Shown here: in pieces, positions 54,141-64,000 of the stretch
How positions within the stretch are numbered: the stretch's first letter is position 1
Layout of the letters: each line of letters starts with the position of its first letter
Source of the DNA: Apostichopus japonicus
Lineage: Eukaryota; Echinodermata; Holothuroidea; Aspidochirotida; Stichopodidae
Direction of reading: 5' to 3'
NCBI RefSeq assembly: GCF_037975245.1
Contig: NC_092577.1
Span: forward strand, 16,878,013 to 16,942,012
DNA: 64,000 nt
Notes under the pieces: generated by a model
What the model saw: only the letters and a program-made list of their open reading frames with translations
Database searches by the model: none
What the model was told of the DNA's origin: nothing
Translations under genes and position numbers: made by a program

Positions 54141-56195
54141 AACCCCTTTTTCATTTCCAAATGAGAAAAAAAATCTCATTTGGAGCACCAAATTGCATTT
54201 AAGGCCAGGTGAAAATGCAAAATTCTTTACAAAATGGAGTGGGTGTTGAAGTGTACTATATTGCACCAAATAGCATCTGAGGCCACCTGGAAATGCAGAA
54301 AAATCCAAAGGGGAGGGGTTGGCGCGGAGCGTACAAGAAAATTTCTGGGTTTTGATACCCCCCAGATCACCGGAAATGGCACTTCTCGGGCTTGAAAATG
54401 ACCAACCAGATGTACACTTTTGCCTGAGAACCGCAGTATTTCCCAAAATTTTTTTTCCATCCATAACCTTTTGAAGATTGTCACCAGTCACACATCTGTT
54501 CGACCTCATTGCATGTCCTATTGATCATTGCTTTTGTAGGTGATTCTACGTCACGGCCCACAATATCCGAAAGCCCCACTTTTCAAGGTTTTAAGCCCAT
54601 TATTTGTTGAGAATTTGAAAATTCACATTTCTCGTGAATAAAATCACTTCAGAACATACCCATAATGTTGCACAAAATTCAATCTATGGACAACCAATAT
54701 AGAAAAACCTCCTTGAACCCCTAACAGACAGGTCAAAATTGCACGAGTAGAAGAAAGTATGATGAAGAATGTTGGTCAGGAAATTTTGGAAAATTCAGAC
54801 ACAGTGTATTTATTGGTGTAGAAATATTAAAACCTGTTATAATGGCTATTATAAAACTTTGTTGAAGGAAATGAAAAATAGCAGATATTTCCTATATCAG
54901 GTATTTCGAAACCGAACACTACACACATAGGCGTAGGTCCCGTAGGAGGCGGGGGCTGCAGCCCCCCCCCCCGCAACCAAATTTTCCCCATTTTTTTCGG
55001 GCACCTACTGAAAGAAAAATAAATAGCAATGAGTAGCTTAAAAATGATCTCCTTGGTAATTAAAATAAAGTTCTAAGCTTGGCCGATATTACTACTGTAA
55101 AAGAGAGTTTTGACATAAATGGATCTGTATCCTTTTGCTCCATCTACATAAGACATTTGGTTGTTTACATTAGCATCCGGAGGTATACTGTGCAACTTTC
55201 ACGGACCGTAAGGTACACGATGCCATGCAATGTAATGACCGATGCTTGCTTGATATTGGCATCGATATGTTGAACGCGCGCTTCGCGCGCGAAAAATTGT
55301 GGCTTTTTTTTTCGGGCAAGTCATTACAGCCCCCAAATCCAATTGGGCTCCTACGCCTTTGACTACACACATAGACAGTTTTTGAGGCTGTTCTTCCTGG
55401 AACATGCATTTCAATGCTCACTGATATCATGTTATATCTGCTCTTTGCTTTACAAATTCGAAAAGGCGTGTAGCGAGTAATTGCCAAGGGAGGGGCGAAG
55501 CCTGTAGGCAAACTATCTAAGCGAAGCGCCACCATGAGTTGGCGCGAAGCGTACAATAAAATTTTTGGCCGAAAATGCCTCCCAGATCGCTGGAAAGGAC
55601 ACTTCCCAGGCCTTGTAAGTTGCATCTAAGCATTGTCTATTTTGAAATTACTAGCGATGTCATAAAGAAAATTTGCTCGGGGGGGGGGGGCGGTCGCCCC
55701 TTCCCGAAATGCGTCATGTTCCCCGACGACTCGGTCGAGTTCAAGACCAGCCACAGTTGGTTCCATAGCACAATTGTTTAAGGCGTCCATACACACTCAC
55801 ACGCGTTATGATAGACCATATATAGTATTTATATAGATACATTAGTGAGAGAGGAAAAATGGAAACGTCAAAAATGGAGTTGTCGGTGTAAGGGGTAGGG
55901 TGAGGCGCACACCCCCTCCGTAATCCTTGATCTGTCACTGGCTACCCTGTGTATATAATAGGGATCAGCGCTTTAACTATGACTGTTCCTTTTTCTCTTC
56001 CCGAGGTCTTGGCTATCTTCTACTCCCCCCCCCCTTTTCTCCTTTCTCTTTTTTTTCTTTTTCTTTTCCCTTCCTTCCTCTCCTCCTTTTCTTCTCCCCC
56101 CTCCTTTTCCCTTTTTTTCTTCTCTTTTTTTCTCTCCTCTTTTCCTTACCCGGGGGGCGCGCGCCCCCAACGCCCCCCCCCTGGATACGCACCTG

Positions 56196-56552
56196 GTAAC
56201 TCTATCGATAGCAGTGATTATTGCCTGTGCAAGCAAAACTCTGTCAAAGTGTCCTGGTGTTCAAATCCTTACACCAGAAAAATCAAGAACTTTCAGAATC
56301 GTGCGGCTTGTGCCGAGTGCCGACAACCTGAAATGGTGTGTTTTCAAGTCCAATCGCCACATGATGGTATTGGTGATCGCGTTGACGATTGCTAATGATT
56401 TGTGCACATGGTGGAGGTCATAAAGGTAACGATGAAGAGATTAACTTAAGCGTAACCTAATGAGCCATCTTAATGAAGTACACACGATGTACACAGACTA
56501 TAGCATACTGTTATTGCTCCAATGGTTCACACGAAGTTTTGACGTTACTCAC
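56196..56552. other. Region that may hold a later exon of the minus-strand membrane gene
   Basis: Minus-strand frames around 56330-56410 read SLAIVNAITNTIM, which would suit a third helix, but no acceptor in the right phase is clear. Confidence 0.2.
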
Positions 56553-56609
56553 AAACTTTCTTCTAGTCTCCAATGCCAGTGCCAATCCAAGAGATGCGCA
56601 AGCTAAACT
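56553..56609 (-). CDS. Probable four-pass (MS4A/CD20-like) membrane protein exon
   Basis: On the minus strand, acceptor TTCTTCTCATATGCAG is followed by 57 nt reading SLACASLGLALALETRRKF, then donor GTGAGT. Length and phase fit an exon directly after 57295-57444, and the sequence looks like a short transmembrane part plus ER-basic end. MS4A-family genes commonly have a 57-nt exon at this place. The assignment is from pattern resemblance. Confidence 0.42.
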
Positions 56610-57294
56610 CTGCATATGAGAAGAAAGAAGGTGCAGTAGTTTATGTCGTCATTCTCTTTCGTTATTAATTAATGATTGATGTTGCTTATTTGGACATGTC
56701 GCTGGTAATTATCTAATCATCTTTATCATTTTAGCATAAAGACGTTTCGTAGTTTAGCGTACTAATTTCATCGTAAAGTGGTAAATCATCTGACCTTTAT
56801 TGTCGTTTTCTCTATTTTAATCTCAAAGATCGGGCTATACACTTGCATTTGTTTAAACAAAAGTATCCAATGCATGAAGAAAACAAACCGAAACAAATGC
56901 ACCATCGAATACTTGTATACATATTTGTTTTTCACATTCCTACTTGAATACATCATTTTTTATTATACATTCATTCGTCTATGCATCTCAACGCTTTATC
57001 ATTTCTGTGTTTTACACATGTCTGTGTACAATTTATTGCTTATTATATATTCCTGCGTATAAATTTTCCATCTTATAAAAATTCATGTCATTGAAATTTC
57101 CTGCACCTTTAAATTCCTGCTTGTACAAACGGTTTTTCAGCGTTGCGGAGAGAGAAGGTTCATCTAATTTTACTACTTCAGTTTTATCTACTGCAGCGTT
57201 GTTTTTGCAGGTTTAATGGTAGTGATTGTTGATTAGTTATGAACATGGCATTGGTATAGTTGACATTATGTTTACTAAATTAAGAGATCCTTAC

Positions 57295-57444
57295 CGCTAC
57301 AGATCCCCATGCTCCGGCGAATTTACCGCTCTTCTGACAATTTCCAACAAAAGCAAATATTGCGAGATTGATTGCAGTGATCCCGATGATAATGTGAAGT
57401 AAAGAAACAACCAAGATGAATTTCCTCACAGGTATGGTGGTATT
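57295..57444 (-). CDS. Probable four-pass (MS4A/CD20-like) membrane protein exon
   Basis: 150 nt on the minus strand between acceptor TTTTTCTCCATCTAG and donor GTAAGG, phase 0 throughout. It reads VRKFILVVSLLHIIIGITAI then NLAIFAFVGNCQKSGKFAGA and WGSVA. The long hydrophobic run is a transmembrane helix followed by a short loop and the start of the next helix, as in the first and second helices of MS4A proteins. Earlier exons should lie at higher coordinates and later ones below 56553, but I could not place them. Confidence 0.45.
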
Positions 57445-57927
57445 CTAGATGGAGAAAAAGTAAACTTTTTCTTGTATTGTCGGTCGGTCATCCGGAGTTC
57501 TTCGTGACCCGGGTCAATCGCAGCCAATTTAATGGAAGCAAATATGACTTGTAAACACATAATTAACGTTGACTTACAATCTATTCACTTCATATTACCA
57601 ATCACTCATATGTTCCAACTTTAAAGAAAGCATACACTTTCAGAAATCATAAAAGGATGGGAAAACCTTTTACGCATGCAGAGAGTGCTAGTCGTTGGAA
57701 TGCAAAACAAAACGGGAACACTTCATCATGTCAGATTATGAATTACAGCGTAAACGTTACCCTTTGTTCATTTTTGTATTACCAATTAACTGGCTCCCAT
57801 TTTGAATCAACGATTACATGCGGGTTGACCCGTCGATACATATTTATGCACAGAATGAAGGTAAATGACGATCTTTGCGAAACGTTCACAAACACGTACA
57901 TTTCCCTGCACACTATAATGTTTTCCC

Positions 57928-58020
57928 CAGTGGCGGCGGAACCGGGGGGGGGGCTTGGGGGCTCAGCCCCCCAATGAAAAAGTTGAGGGGGCAAATGCAT
58001 GATAAGCCCCCCCCCCCCCC
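57928..58020. mobile_element. hAT-type end fragment
   Basis: CAGTGGCGGCGGAACCGGGG followed by GGGGCTCAGCCCC and, further on, a long C-run (58005-58020). Only one end is recognisable. Confidence 0.45.
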
Positions 58021-58089
58021 CAATATATTTACCAAGGCTCCGAAACGTGCATCTGCCAATTTTTCAATGCATACTTGTCGATCTGTCCG

Positions 58090-58360
58090 ATGCACACGTA
58101 TACTACACAGTAAAAACAATGTGTAAAAGTTAACGGTGTATAAAAGTAAGGGGTAAAGAGTTGTGCAATTTTTACACAACGCTGAGTAAAACATGTATAT
58201 CAGGCGACACAGACACAGGTGTAATGATTTACAAATGCGTATTGTGTAAAAAAAAAGGACCAGTTTGCCCCTTTCTACCGGTAAAACAAAATACCGGTGT
58301 AATTTGTTGCACTGCACTGGGTAAAATACATTTATGTTACAACTTTGATGTGTAAACACG
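58090..58360. repeat. GTGTAAA/TTACAC repeat
   Basis: Dense GTGTAAAA, GGTAAA and TTTACAC motifs, shared with 62930-63345. It lies just upstream of the SAM-domain gene start, so it may overlap its promoter. Confidence 0.55.
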
Positions 58361-58395
58361 CTTTCATACCGCGTCGCTGCTTGCAGAACGACAAC

Positions 58396-58477
58396 ATGGA
58401 AGCCACTAAAAGTTCGATGGTCGTTTCACAATTTCTGGAAAACATCGGCCTAGCGGAACTGAAACCACAATTCGAAG
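58396..58477 (+). CDS. SAM-domain protein, exon 1
   Basis: ATG at 58396 (context AACATGG). It encodes MEATKSSMVVSQFLENIGL then AELKPQFE, the first helices of a sterile alpha motif. Donor GTAGGA after 27 codons plus one base. SAM domains mediate protein oligomerisation. The layout resembles SAM domain-containing protein 3-like genes of aquatic animals. Confidence 0.75.
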
Positions 58478-59703
58478 GTAGGATGGTGTATTTTAGGCAT
58501 CAGTACTAACCTTTTATGCGGAAAGAATAATATTCAATAAGTCTTGAACTACAATTTCACCGTTGAATACTGAACGAAAACTGTTTTAAACGGCATATAC
58601 TCGTCGCCTAGGCCTCACTCGTTTAACGTTACGACTAAATGTTAGTGCAAGGTCGAACGTTAGGCTAAGCTATTTCTAATAGTAAGCGCCAAGCATACAT
58701 ATATAGCCTTTCGTTCCTCTCTAGATTCTCTTTTCATGCCCATAGAGACTAGGTAGTGCACATCACCATCTTGTTCGTACTAAAGATATTACTCACGTAT
58801 GAGAGTAACTTGGGTTACGTCTAACGTTGGTCGACGTTGAACCATCCTAGCTTTGGCTTATGTTTTAGGCCCAAGCCAATTCTACATTTATATACTGATA
58901 GGTCTCCTTAACCAACACTACAAATAGGCAAGCGATACAGCCTAGGCTAACAATATGAATATTAGTTTTAAGGCCAGGCAATGACTCATTATGACTAGCA
59001 TATCCATTAAAATAAGCCTCACTATGATCCTGCAGTAGTCAACCAAGACCCTGGCTCTCATATGTTAGGGCCAAATGGTAAAACAAGCTTTGTTAGTTGT
59101 GATGAAAATAGTATGCTTTGCAATCATAATGGCGTATGTGTGTGCTTGTGCTGCCAAGCTTGTAAACACAGTATTTCAAGAAGGGAATATTGGACTTCTC
59201 ATGTTTGGTGTGTATGTGACCACATTAGGGACAAGAAGCTGGGGTCACCAGGGGTTAAATTGTGAAAACTACTAAACCTGATATCTCAAGAAGGGAAGCT
59301 TGGACAGATCTGATATTTGATATGTGGGTGTGTCACATGAAGTTGGCCTACAAGAAGCCTACATTCCAACTAAGACCTTGGTCCATGGTGGCTTAATAAA
59401 ATAATGATGTTAGTGTTTAACCTTTGAACGCAGTTGACTTTTTACCTGAAGAAAATAAGTGATGTTAATGAGTGGGCTAAGCAGTAAGCACATTAATATC
59501 TCTGCATTTTTTGTAATTCACAATAAAGTGTTTACATTCTCTGGTTGTTTTTTATGTCTAGAATAATACGTGATGATTGCAATATCCATGAATGTTCATT
59601 TTACGGAAGCAATTTGCTAATATGCAACATGTCCTTTGTCATTACTGTTATTAAGCATTGTAACAGTGTTATATGGAAAATATTTTTCCTCTAATTTCCA
59701 CAG
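58478..59703. other. Intron 1 of the SAM-domain gene
   Basis: Includes a diverged copy of the ATATCTCAAGAAGGGAAGCT type repeat (59175-59345), similar in style to the GGTCA-rich repeats. No exon seen. Confidence 0.45.
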
Positions 59704-59832
59704 CTCACAGGATTGATGATGAAGTATTTGAGTTACTGGATGACGAGAGCATAACACAGATAATCCCCAAACTCGGTCTTCGTTTAAAGTTTAAACATCA
59801 CTTCAACCTAAGGTGCAACTCTCTTTCAGAAG
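59704..59832 (+). CDS. SAM-domain protein, exon 2
   Basis: Acceptor CTAATTTCCACAG. The frame continues exon 1 and reads AHRIDDEVFELLDDESITQI then IPKLGLRLKFKHHFNL, the rest of the SAM fold with its conserved LG.R.KF core. Donor GTAATA in phase 1. Confidence 0.78.
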
Positions 59833-60985
59833 GTAATAATATCATTGTTCAACACAGGTTCGATTCCTTGCTGCACACGGAATAGTATATGTGTTCAGGT
59901 CCATGTGCATATGTACGTGTACTGTGTATGCATTAGTGAGTGTGTGATGCTTGGCTTTGGTTACGTGATAACTCAACAATGGGTGATCGCCCTTTGTTAC
60001 TTAAAGATCTTATTGTGTATGGTGCTCATCGTAAATATCAGTTAACGTATTGGGTCAGAGGTCAAAATATTTAAATAATAATGATTCTGCACCCAAAGGT
60101 CACATTATATCCATACTTTGTATGATCTTTTTGGTTATCATGTTTGTCAATGTTATTGTGACATAATTCTGAGTGGTGGGCCTCATTTCAGAAGATGGCA
60201 TGATATATCATTACCATGCTAGTAAATAGCCCGTAGTAACTTGTAATCAATTGTTTTTGGTGTACATAGCATTGATGTTGTCACAGATTGAGGTCAATAT
60301 ATAAATGTTGCAATATTACTCAAGTAATGGTTCTGATGCCACAGGCAATCATCAAAGGTATTACTGTACTACAGTATAAATGCCCTGAAATACTGCATTT
60401 ATGCTCATAGTAATCAGTTCCACTAAATAAAGTTAAATAGACTGTTAACCCTGGAGCACCTGCATGGTTGTCAAACGGGGTGGGTGCGGAATATGCCTCT
60501 TCCTCAAAAGGAAATACCATCACAAAAATGAACTAGTAGTAACCATGGGTGAGGGTTGCATGGGGATACCCTCTTTTAAGGGAAAATTCCTGATAGTTTC
60601 AGTGCCCCTTTGACTCTACACCCCACATAACTCGCCCATTGTCAGAACCTGGCTATGTTACTGCAATATACTACCAAAATAAGTTGCCCTGATTTTGGCC
60701 AGAACTAACATATCATTTCCATTGTACCTCTAGACTTTCATAATTTATTATACCAGGAATCTTCATAGGACTGGAAAAGAAGATATTAAATAATATCTCA
60801 AATCCTTTTGGTGTCGAGACAAGTATGACCTGTGTGTTGTAGAAGTTCCCCCTGAAGAAACCTGTTTCTTATTTACTAACATTGGTCAGATATGCTTAAA
60901 ACCACACAACTGGAAGGTTACCTATACATATTTCCCAGATTGTGGTCAATATATATAAATTTTATATAATAACTTGTCTTTTCAG
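59833..60985. other. Intron after SAM exon 2
   Basis: A possible alternative acceptor CTCATTTCAG at 60190 would continue exon 2 for about a dozen codons and stop at TAG (60226). No clear internal exon. Confidence 0.35.
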
Positions 60986-61453
60986 GAAGGTGTAAACTTA
61001 GCGCAATACTTGACTCAATTTGATGGACGTACACAGCCATTCGTTTTGATCTTGGGAGGCAACTACTGCCAGCCACAGCAGCTCTTCGTCATCATTGAGC
61101 GAAAGGCAATGGTGGTAGACACACTTATTGCAGCAATTGACCTCTGCTACAAGGCTTACCAGGTTTTAGACCTCTGCTATCCACCTCAGGCTATGGGGGT
61201 ATGGAATGCTTTAGACACTCTCATTTATGATATTAAAGTACCTATTGAACTGGTTCTATCAGGGCATTCAGGGCATACTATCATTTCAAATCAAGTATGT
61301 AAGACCGCTGTCAGCAACATGGCATTATTTTCATCATGGTTAACAAGGAATCCGCTCCAGCAGCTCTTCGTCATCATTGAGGAGAAGGCACTGGAAGTGG
61401 GCCCGCTCTTTGTATCCATTGGCCTGTGTTATGTAAAGCTAAACAAATGTTAG
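60986..61453 (+). CDS. Probable C-terminal exon of a SAM domain-containing protein 3-like gene
   Basis: Acceptor CTTGTCTTTTCAG, then an open frame with no ATG at its start, consistent with a spliced exon. It reads GRTQPFVLILGGN, QQLFVIIERKAMVV, AAIDLCYKAYQVLDLCYPPQ and VWNALDTLIYDI, resembling the C-terminal block that follows SAM in this family. After that the likeness is lost, and QQLFVIIEEKALEVG (61359) repeats the earlier motif before TAG at 61451. It starts in phase 0, whereas exon 2 ends in phase 1, so an unseen exon must intervene, or the copy is damaged. Read in the phase of exon 2 instead, it would stop at 61021-61023 after 12 codons. Confidence 0.5.
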   Translation, partial: EGVNLAQYLTQFDGRTQPFVLILGGNYCQPQQLFVIIERKAMVVDTLIAAIDLCYKAYQVLDLCYPPQAMGVWNALDTLIYDIKVPIELVLSGHSGHTIISNQVCKTAVSNMALFSSWLTRNPLQQLFVIIEEKALEVGPLFVSIGLCYVKLNKC

Positions 61454-61519
61454 ACCTCTAGCTGCTATTAACTTCAGGTTACAAGGGTATGTAAAACTTT
61501 ACACAGTTTAACAAAGATG

Positions 61520-62150
61520 TGATGATTTTAGTTTGTTCCTATATACTGTAGATATTTTCTGGTGTTTTCCAAGTTGTGTTGTGTTCTTTCTATTATATGT
61601 TATCATTGCTTACAGGTGATTTTACAGGGCTTTAGTTCTCCAGCATGTTTTATTGAAGAACTGTGCACAACATATAAGCGATGATTTTAGTTTCATCTCA
61701 CATAAATATTTGTCTGGTGTTTTCAAACTTGTGTTGTATTCTTTCTGTTATACGCTATTTTTGTGTGCGAAATATCACTGCTAAAAGGTAATTTTACAGG
61801 GCTTTAGTTCTCCAGCATGTTTTATTGAACAACTGTGATAACATTTAAGTGATGATTTTACTTTCATTCCATAGAGATATTTTTCTGGTGTTTTTAAGCT
61901 TGTGTTGAGTTCTTTCTATTATATGTTAGATTTTTGTGAAATATCACAGATTATAGGTGATTTTACAGGGCTTGAGGTCTCCAGTATGGTTTGTTCAACA
62001 ACTGTGAAAGCATATATGGGATGGTTAAGTTTTTTGGTAACATTTGTTGATGTAAAATATGTTAGATCTTTTAGAAATATAACAGCTTAGTAAAGTTGAG
62101 TTTCATAGGGTTTTAGGCATCTAGCATGGTTATCCAACACATAGTAATTA
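61520..62150 (+). repeat. Degenerate 160-175-bp tandem repeat, about 3.5 copies
   Basis: GATGATTTTAGTTT at 61521 recurs near 61680 and, slightly changed, at 61851. TTTTACAGGGCTTTAGTTCT recurs at 61621, 61793 and, changed, at 61960. It lies after the putative C-terminal exon. Confidence 0.75.
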
Positions 62151-62930
62151 TACACTTTACATTATTTCTACATAATACTGCCTGAACGTTGGAAAACTTT
62201 CTAAATAACTCGTTGATGAGGTCAACGGTTAGGCACAAACAACTTTAAAAAATGTAGATTTTGTTGGCTATATAATTGCTATGTGAGATTGATATCCATG
62301 AAATACCCAGGAATAAAATATCAAGGACAAGGACTTAAAAGTCATGTGTATGTTTTAACTGCTTGATATGTAGCTAATCTTGTCTTTTACCTAAACTTGA
62401 GTTTAAATTATTTGCAAGCCCATAGCCAGTGGGGTCATGAAAAAGCCCCCCCCCCCCACACACACACCAACCTGATTATAAAAACAATTAAGAAAAAGAA
62501 TAGTACATTTCATTATGCAATGGCTCCTCTGCAAATATATTTTAGCCTACTGTGAAAAGTATTATTGACCTATATATGTGGCTGCATTGCTGCTAATACT
62601 GTAATGGTATTCACTTCTATGATTTTCATGTTCTGTTTTGTGTAAGAGAGAAAATTCATATTTTTTTATAAGCTGAAAGTTATTTACAGAAGTCTTAATA
62701 CATTTTATCACTTCATTTTGATGTTACAAGTGTGTTATTTTCTTGCACTGAGATCATATGCATCCTTGCCAAAGAACCAATGTTTTTCCTCATGTTGGGT
62801 CATATATACCAAAGTCTTAAAATTATTGCAACCTTAATTAACACGCAAGCATATGCAAGTATGGAAGTTATATCAAATTGTTCAAAGGGAAATGTTTTTG
62901 ACACTAGTTTGAAACATTCACAGTATACAT
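62151..62930. other. No gene recognised
   Basis: AT-rich, with a decayed CCAGTGGGGTCATGAAAAAG plus C-run (62430-62460) that resembles a hAT end fragment. Confidence 0.4.
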
Positions 62931-63345
62931 AAATTATATTATTTACACAAGTGTGTGTGTAAAAGTAACACCAAAAGGTGTGGTTATATTACACAACTGT
63001 TTTGCAAAAAAAAGTAACCCCAATAGGTGTGCTAATATTACACAACTGTTTTGCAAAAAAACTACACAACTGTGGGGTAAAACCAGTGCCCTGCTTGACA
63101 TGGGTAAAATTTACACAAAATGGGGTACAAAAGGGAACATGGTCACTGTTGTGCAAATTTTACACAATGCTAGTTTGGTAAAATAATTTACACATTGTGT
63201 GGTAAAATATTACCCCAACAGTAAGGTAAAACTTTGCCAAAGCATTAATGTGTAAAGTTTACACATCTGTTGACCATGTTCCCATTTTACACCATAAAGG
63301 TGTTCCATTTTACCCCATGTTGAGCAATTATTTTTAAGTGTGTAT
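62930..63345. repeat. GTGTAAA/TTACAC repeat, second copy
   Basis: ATTACACAACTGTTTTGCAA occurs twice (62987, 63038), and GTGTAAAATTTACAC-type motifs are dense. Same family as 58090-58360. Confidence 0.65.
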
Positions 63346-63497
63346 AGAGGTGTTATAATTTAAGTAATTGCTGGGGGACCCTCGGCCCGTCCCCTGGCTA
63401 TAGACCACATTGTCACCCCAACCGCGTCTTCATGCCTCGTGAAAAGTGGAAGCAGTGAGTGTGAGTACCGGTAAGCGTAACACAACTTCGTCTTAGG

Positions 63498-63845
63498 CCA
63501 ATGATAAAGACTGCCAAATCTCTCGCAATATTTAAGAAAATTTTAAAAACACATCTTTTTAGTTTCTGTACGTGATTTTGTCACTTTTTATATACTGTCA
63601 CTTTTGTATAACTCTATTTTATGTCCTTATCCATCTGTTTTTATTTTATTTTATAGGTTTTGGTCTGTTTTATAGTCTTCTCGTGTTTTAAGATTTTTGT
63701 GTTCGTATTTTTCATACTGTTTCATTTTCGTTTGTGTTTTCTAGACTTTTTATTCCTTTTGATTTCTGTCGTTTTGTTTCTATTTGTTTTAGGTTTTGTA
63801 AAGCGCCTAGAGGCCTTTTGGTATTTGGCGCAATATTAAGAACTT
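63498..63845 (+). mobile_element. LINE 3' end fragment
   Basis: The plus frame reads TAKSLAIFKKILKTHLFSF then a stop, the reverse-transcriptase C-terminus of CR1/L2-type LINEs. A T-rich tail ends at GTAAAGCGCCTAGAGGCC and GGCGCAATATTAAGAA. Confidence 0.75.
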
Positions 63846-64000
63846 ATTTCTTATCATTTAGACAACTAGTAACTGAAAACTTTTGCACGAAGAACATTTG
63901 GTCTCCTTTAATGATGACAGCGTTTAGTATGGAATGTCGGATATGTGATGAGTATGTTTTACTATGTATGAATATGCACGTTAATGTGAATAATAATTCG

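Larger units (their letters stand above)
51714..56195. mobile_element. 4.5-kb foldback element (about 2.1-kb inverted arms)
   Basis: Ends CAGGTGCGTATCCAGG and CCTGGATACGCACCTG are exact inverted copies. Corresponding blocks run inward in mirror order: purine tract 51780-51935 with pyrimidine tract 56005-56135; 51950-52105 with 55797-55950; 52140-52270 with 55600-55745; 52590-52770 with 55125-55315; 53220-53860 with 54310-54930. The centre is about 53880-54310. Arms are clearly diverged. Flanks (ATGAATAT, GTAACTCT) do not form a target duplication. No transposase was seen. Confidence 0.85.

Noticed and set aside
51706-56203. hAT assignment for the foldback
   Set aside because: Ends look hAT-like, but the 8-bp flanks ATGAATAT and GTAACTCT do not match.

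Overview
The window is invertebrate nuclear DNA. It is AT-rich, its genes are split by GT-AG introns, and the introns are packed with transposon copies and minisatellites. The repeat types (hAT non-autonomous elements, CR1/L2-like LINE pieces, a Mag-like Ty3/Gypsy element) and a SAM-domain gene resembling the SAM domain-containing protein 3-like family of marine deuterostomes suggest an echinoderm-like marine animal. That taxonomic call is inference.

The main gene is a complete plus-strand 6-phosphofructokinase (PFK) gene at 2164-44093. I assembled 21 coding exons by eye. Their lengths sum to 2484 nt, the reading frame closes exactly (827 residues plus stop), and every intron has GT-AG ends. 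The protein has the duplicated N-half/C-half layout of animal PFK, with the catalytic motifs in the N-half and the diverged allosteric motifs in the C-half. It also has a Ser/Arg-rich N-terminal tail of about 55 residues.

Most of the 42 kb is intron cargo. In order: a truncated hAT-like element (3446-4230) running into a 75-bp tandem array (to 5460); a GGTCA-rich repeat (8195-10595); a 49-bp minisatellite (12490-13650) ending just before exon 7; a hAT-like element (16365-22223) split by a nearly intact-ended, internally deleted Gypsy element (16942-21673); a second hAT-like element (22405-24699) with a LINE 3' end inside it; a 129-bp near-perfect palindrome (28261-28389); a LINE relic (29170-30126); a dead copy of exon 16 (30150-30207); another hAT (32242-33591); another LINE relic (34025-34800); AT-repeat plus 24-bp minisatellite DNA (35041-36712); and 32-bp and 40-bp minisatellites (38005-38250, 38640-39840).

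Downstream of PFK lie a hAT element (45253-47276), a TTAA-flanked MITE (49141-49354), a possible TATA promoter near 49950 and a 4.5-kb foldback structure (51714-56195). Two minus-strand exons at 56553-57444 look like a four-pass MS4A/CD20-like membrane protein. A plus-strand SAM-domain gene starts at 58396, and a probable C-terminal domain exon lies at 60986-61453. A LINE 3' end closes the window. The first kilobase is a decayed minus-strand LINE.

I see no tRNA, rRNA, CRISPR or prokaryotic system. The most unusual items are the dead exon copy, the nested transposons with readable target-site duplications, the giant foldback, the palindrome with a hammerhead-like core, the higher-order minisatellite and the intronic array of AGGTCA half-sites.
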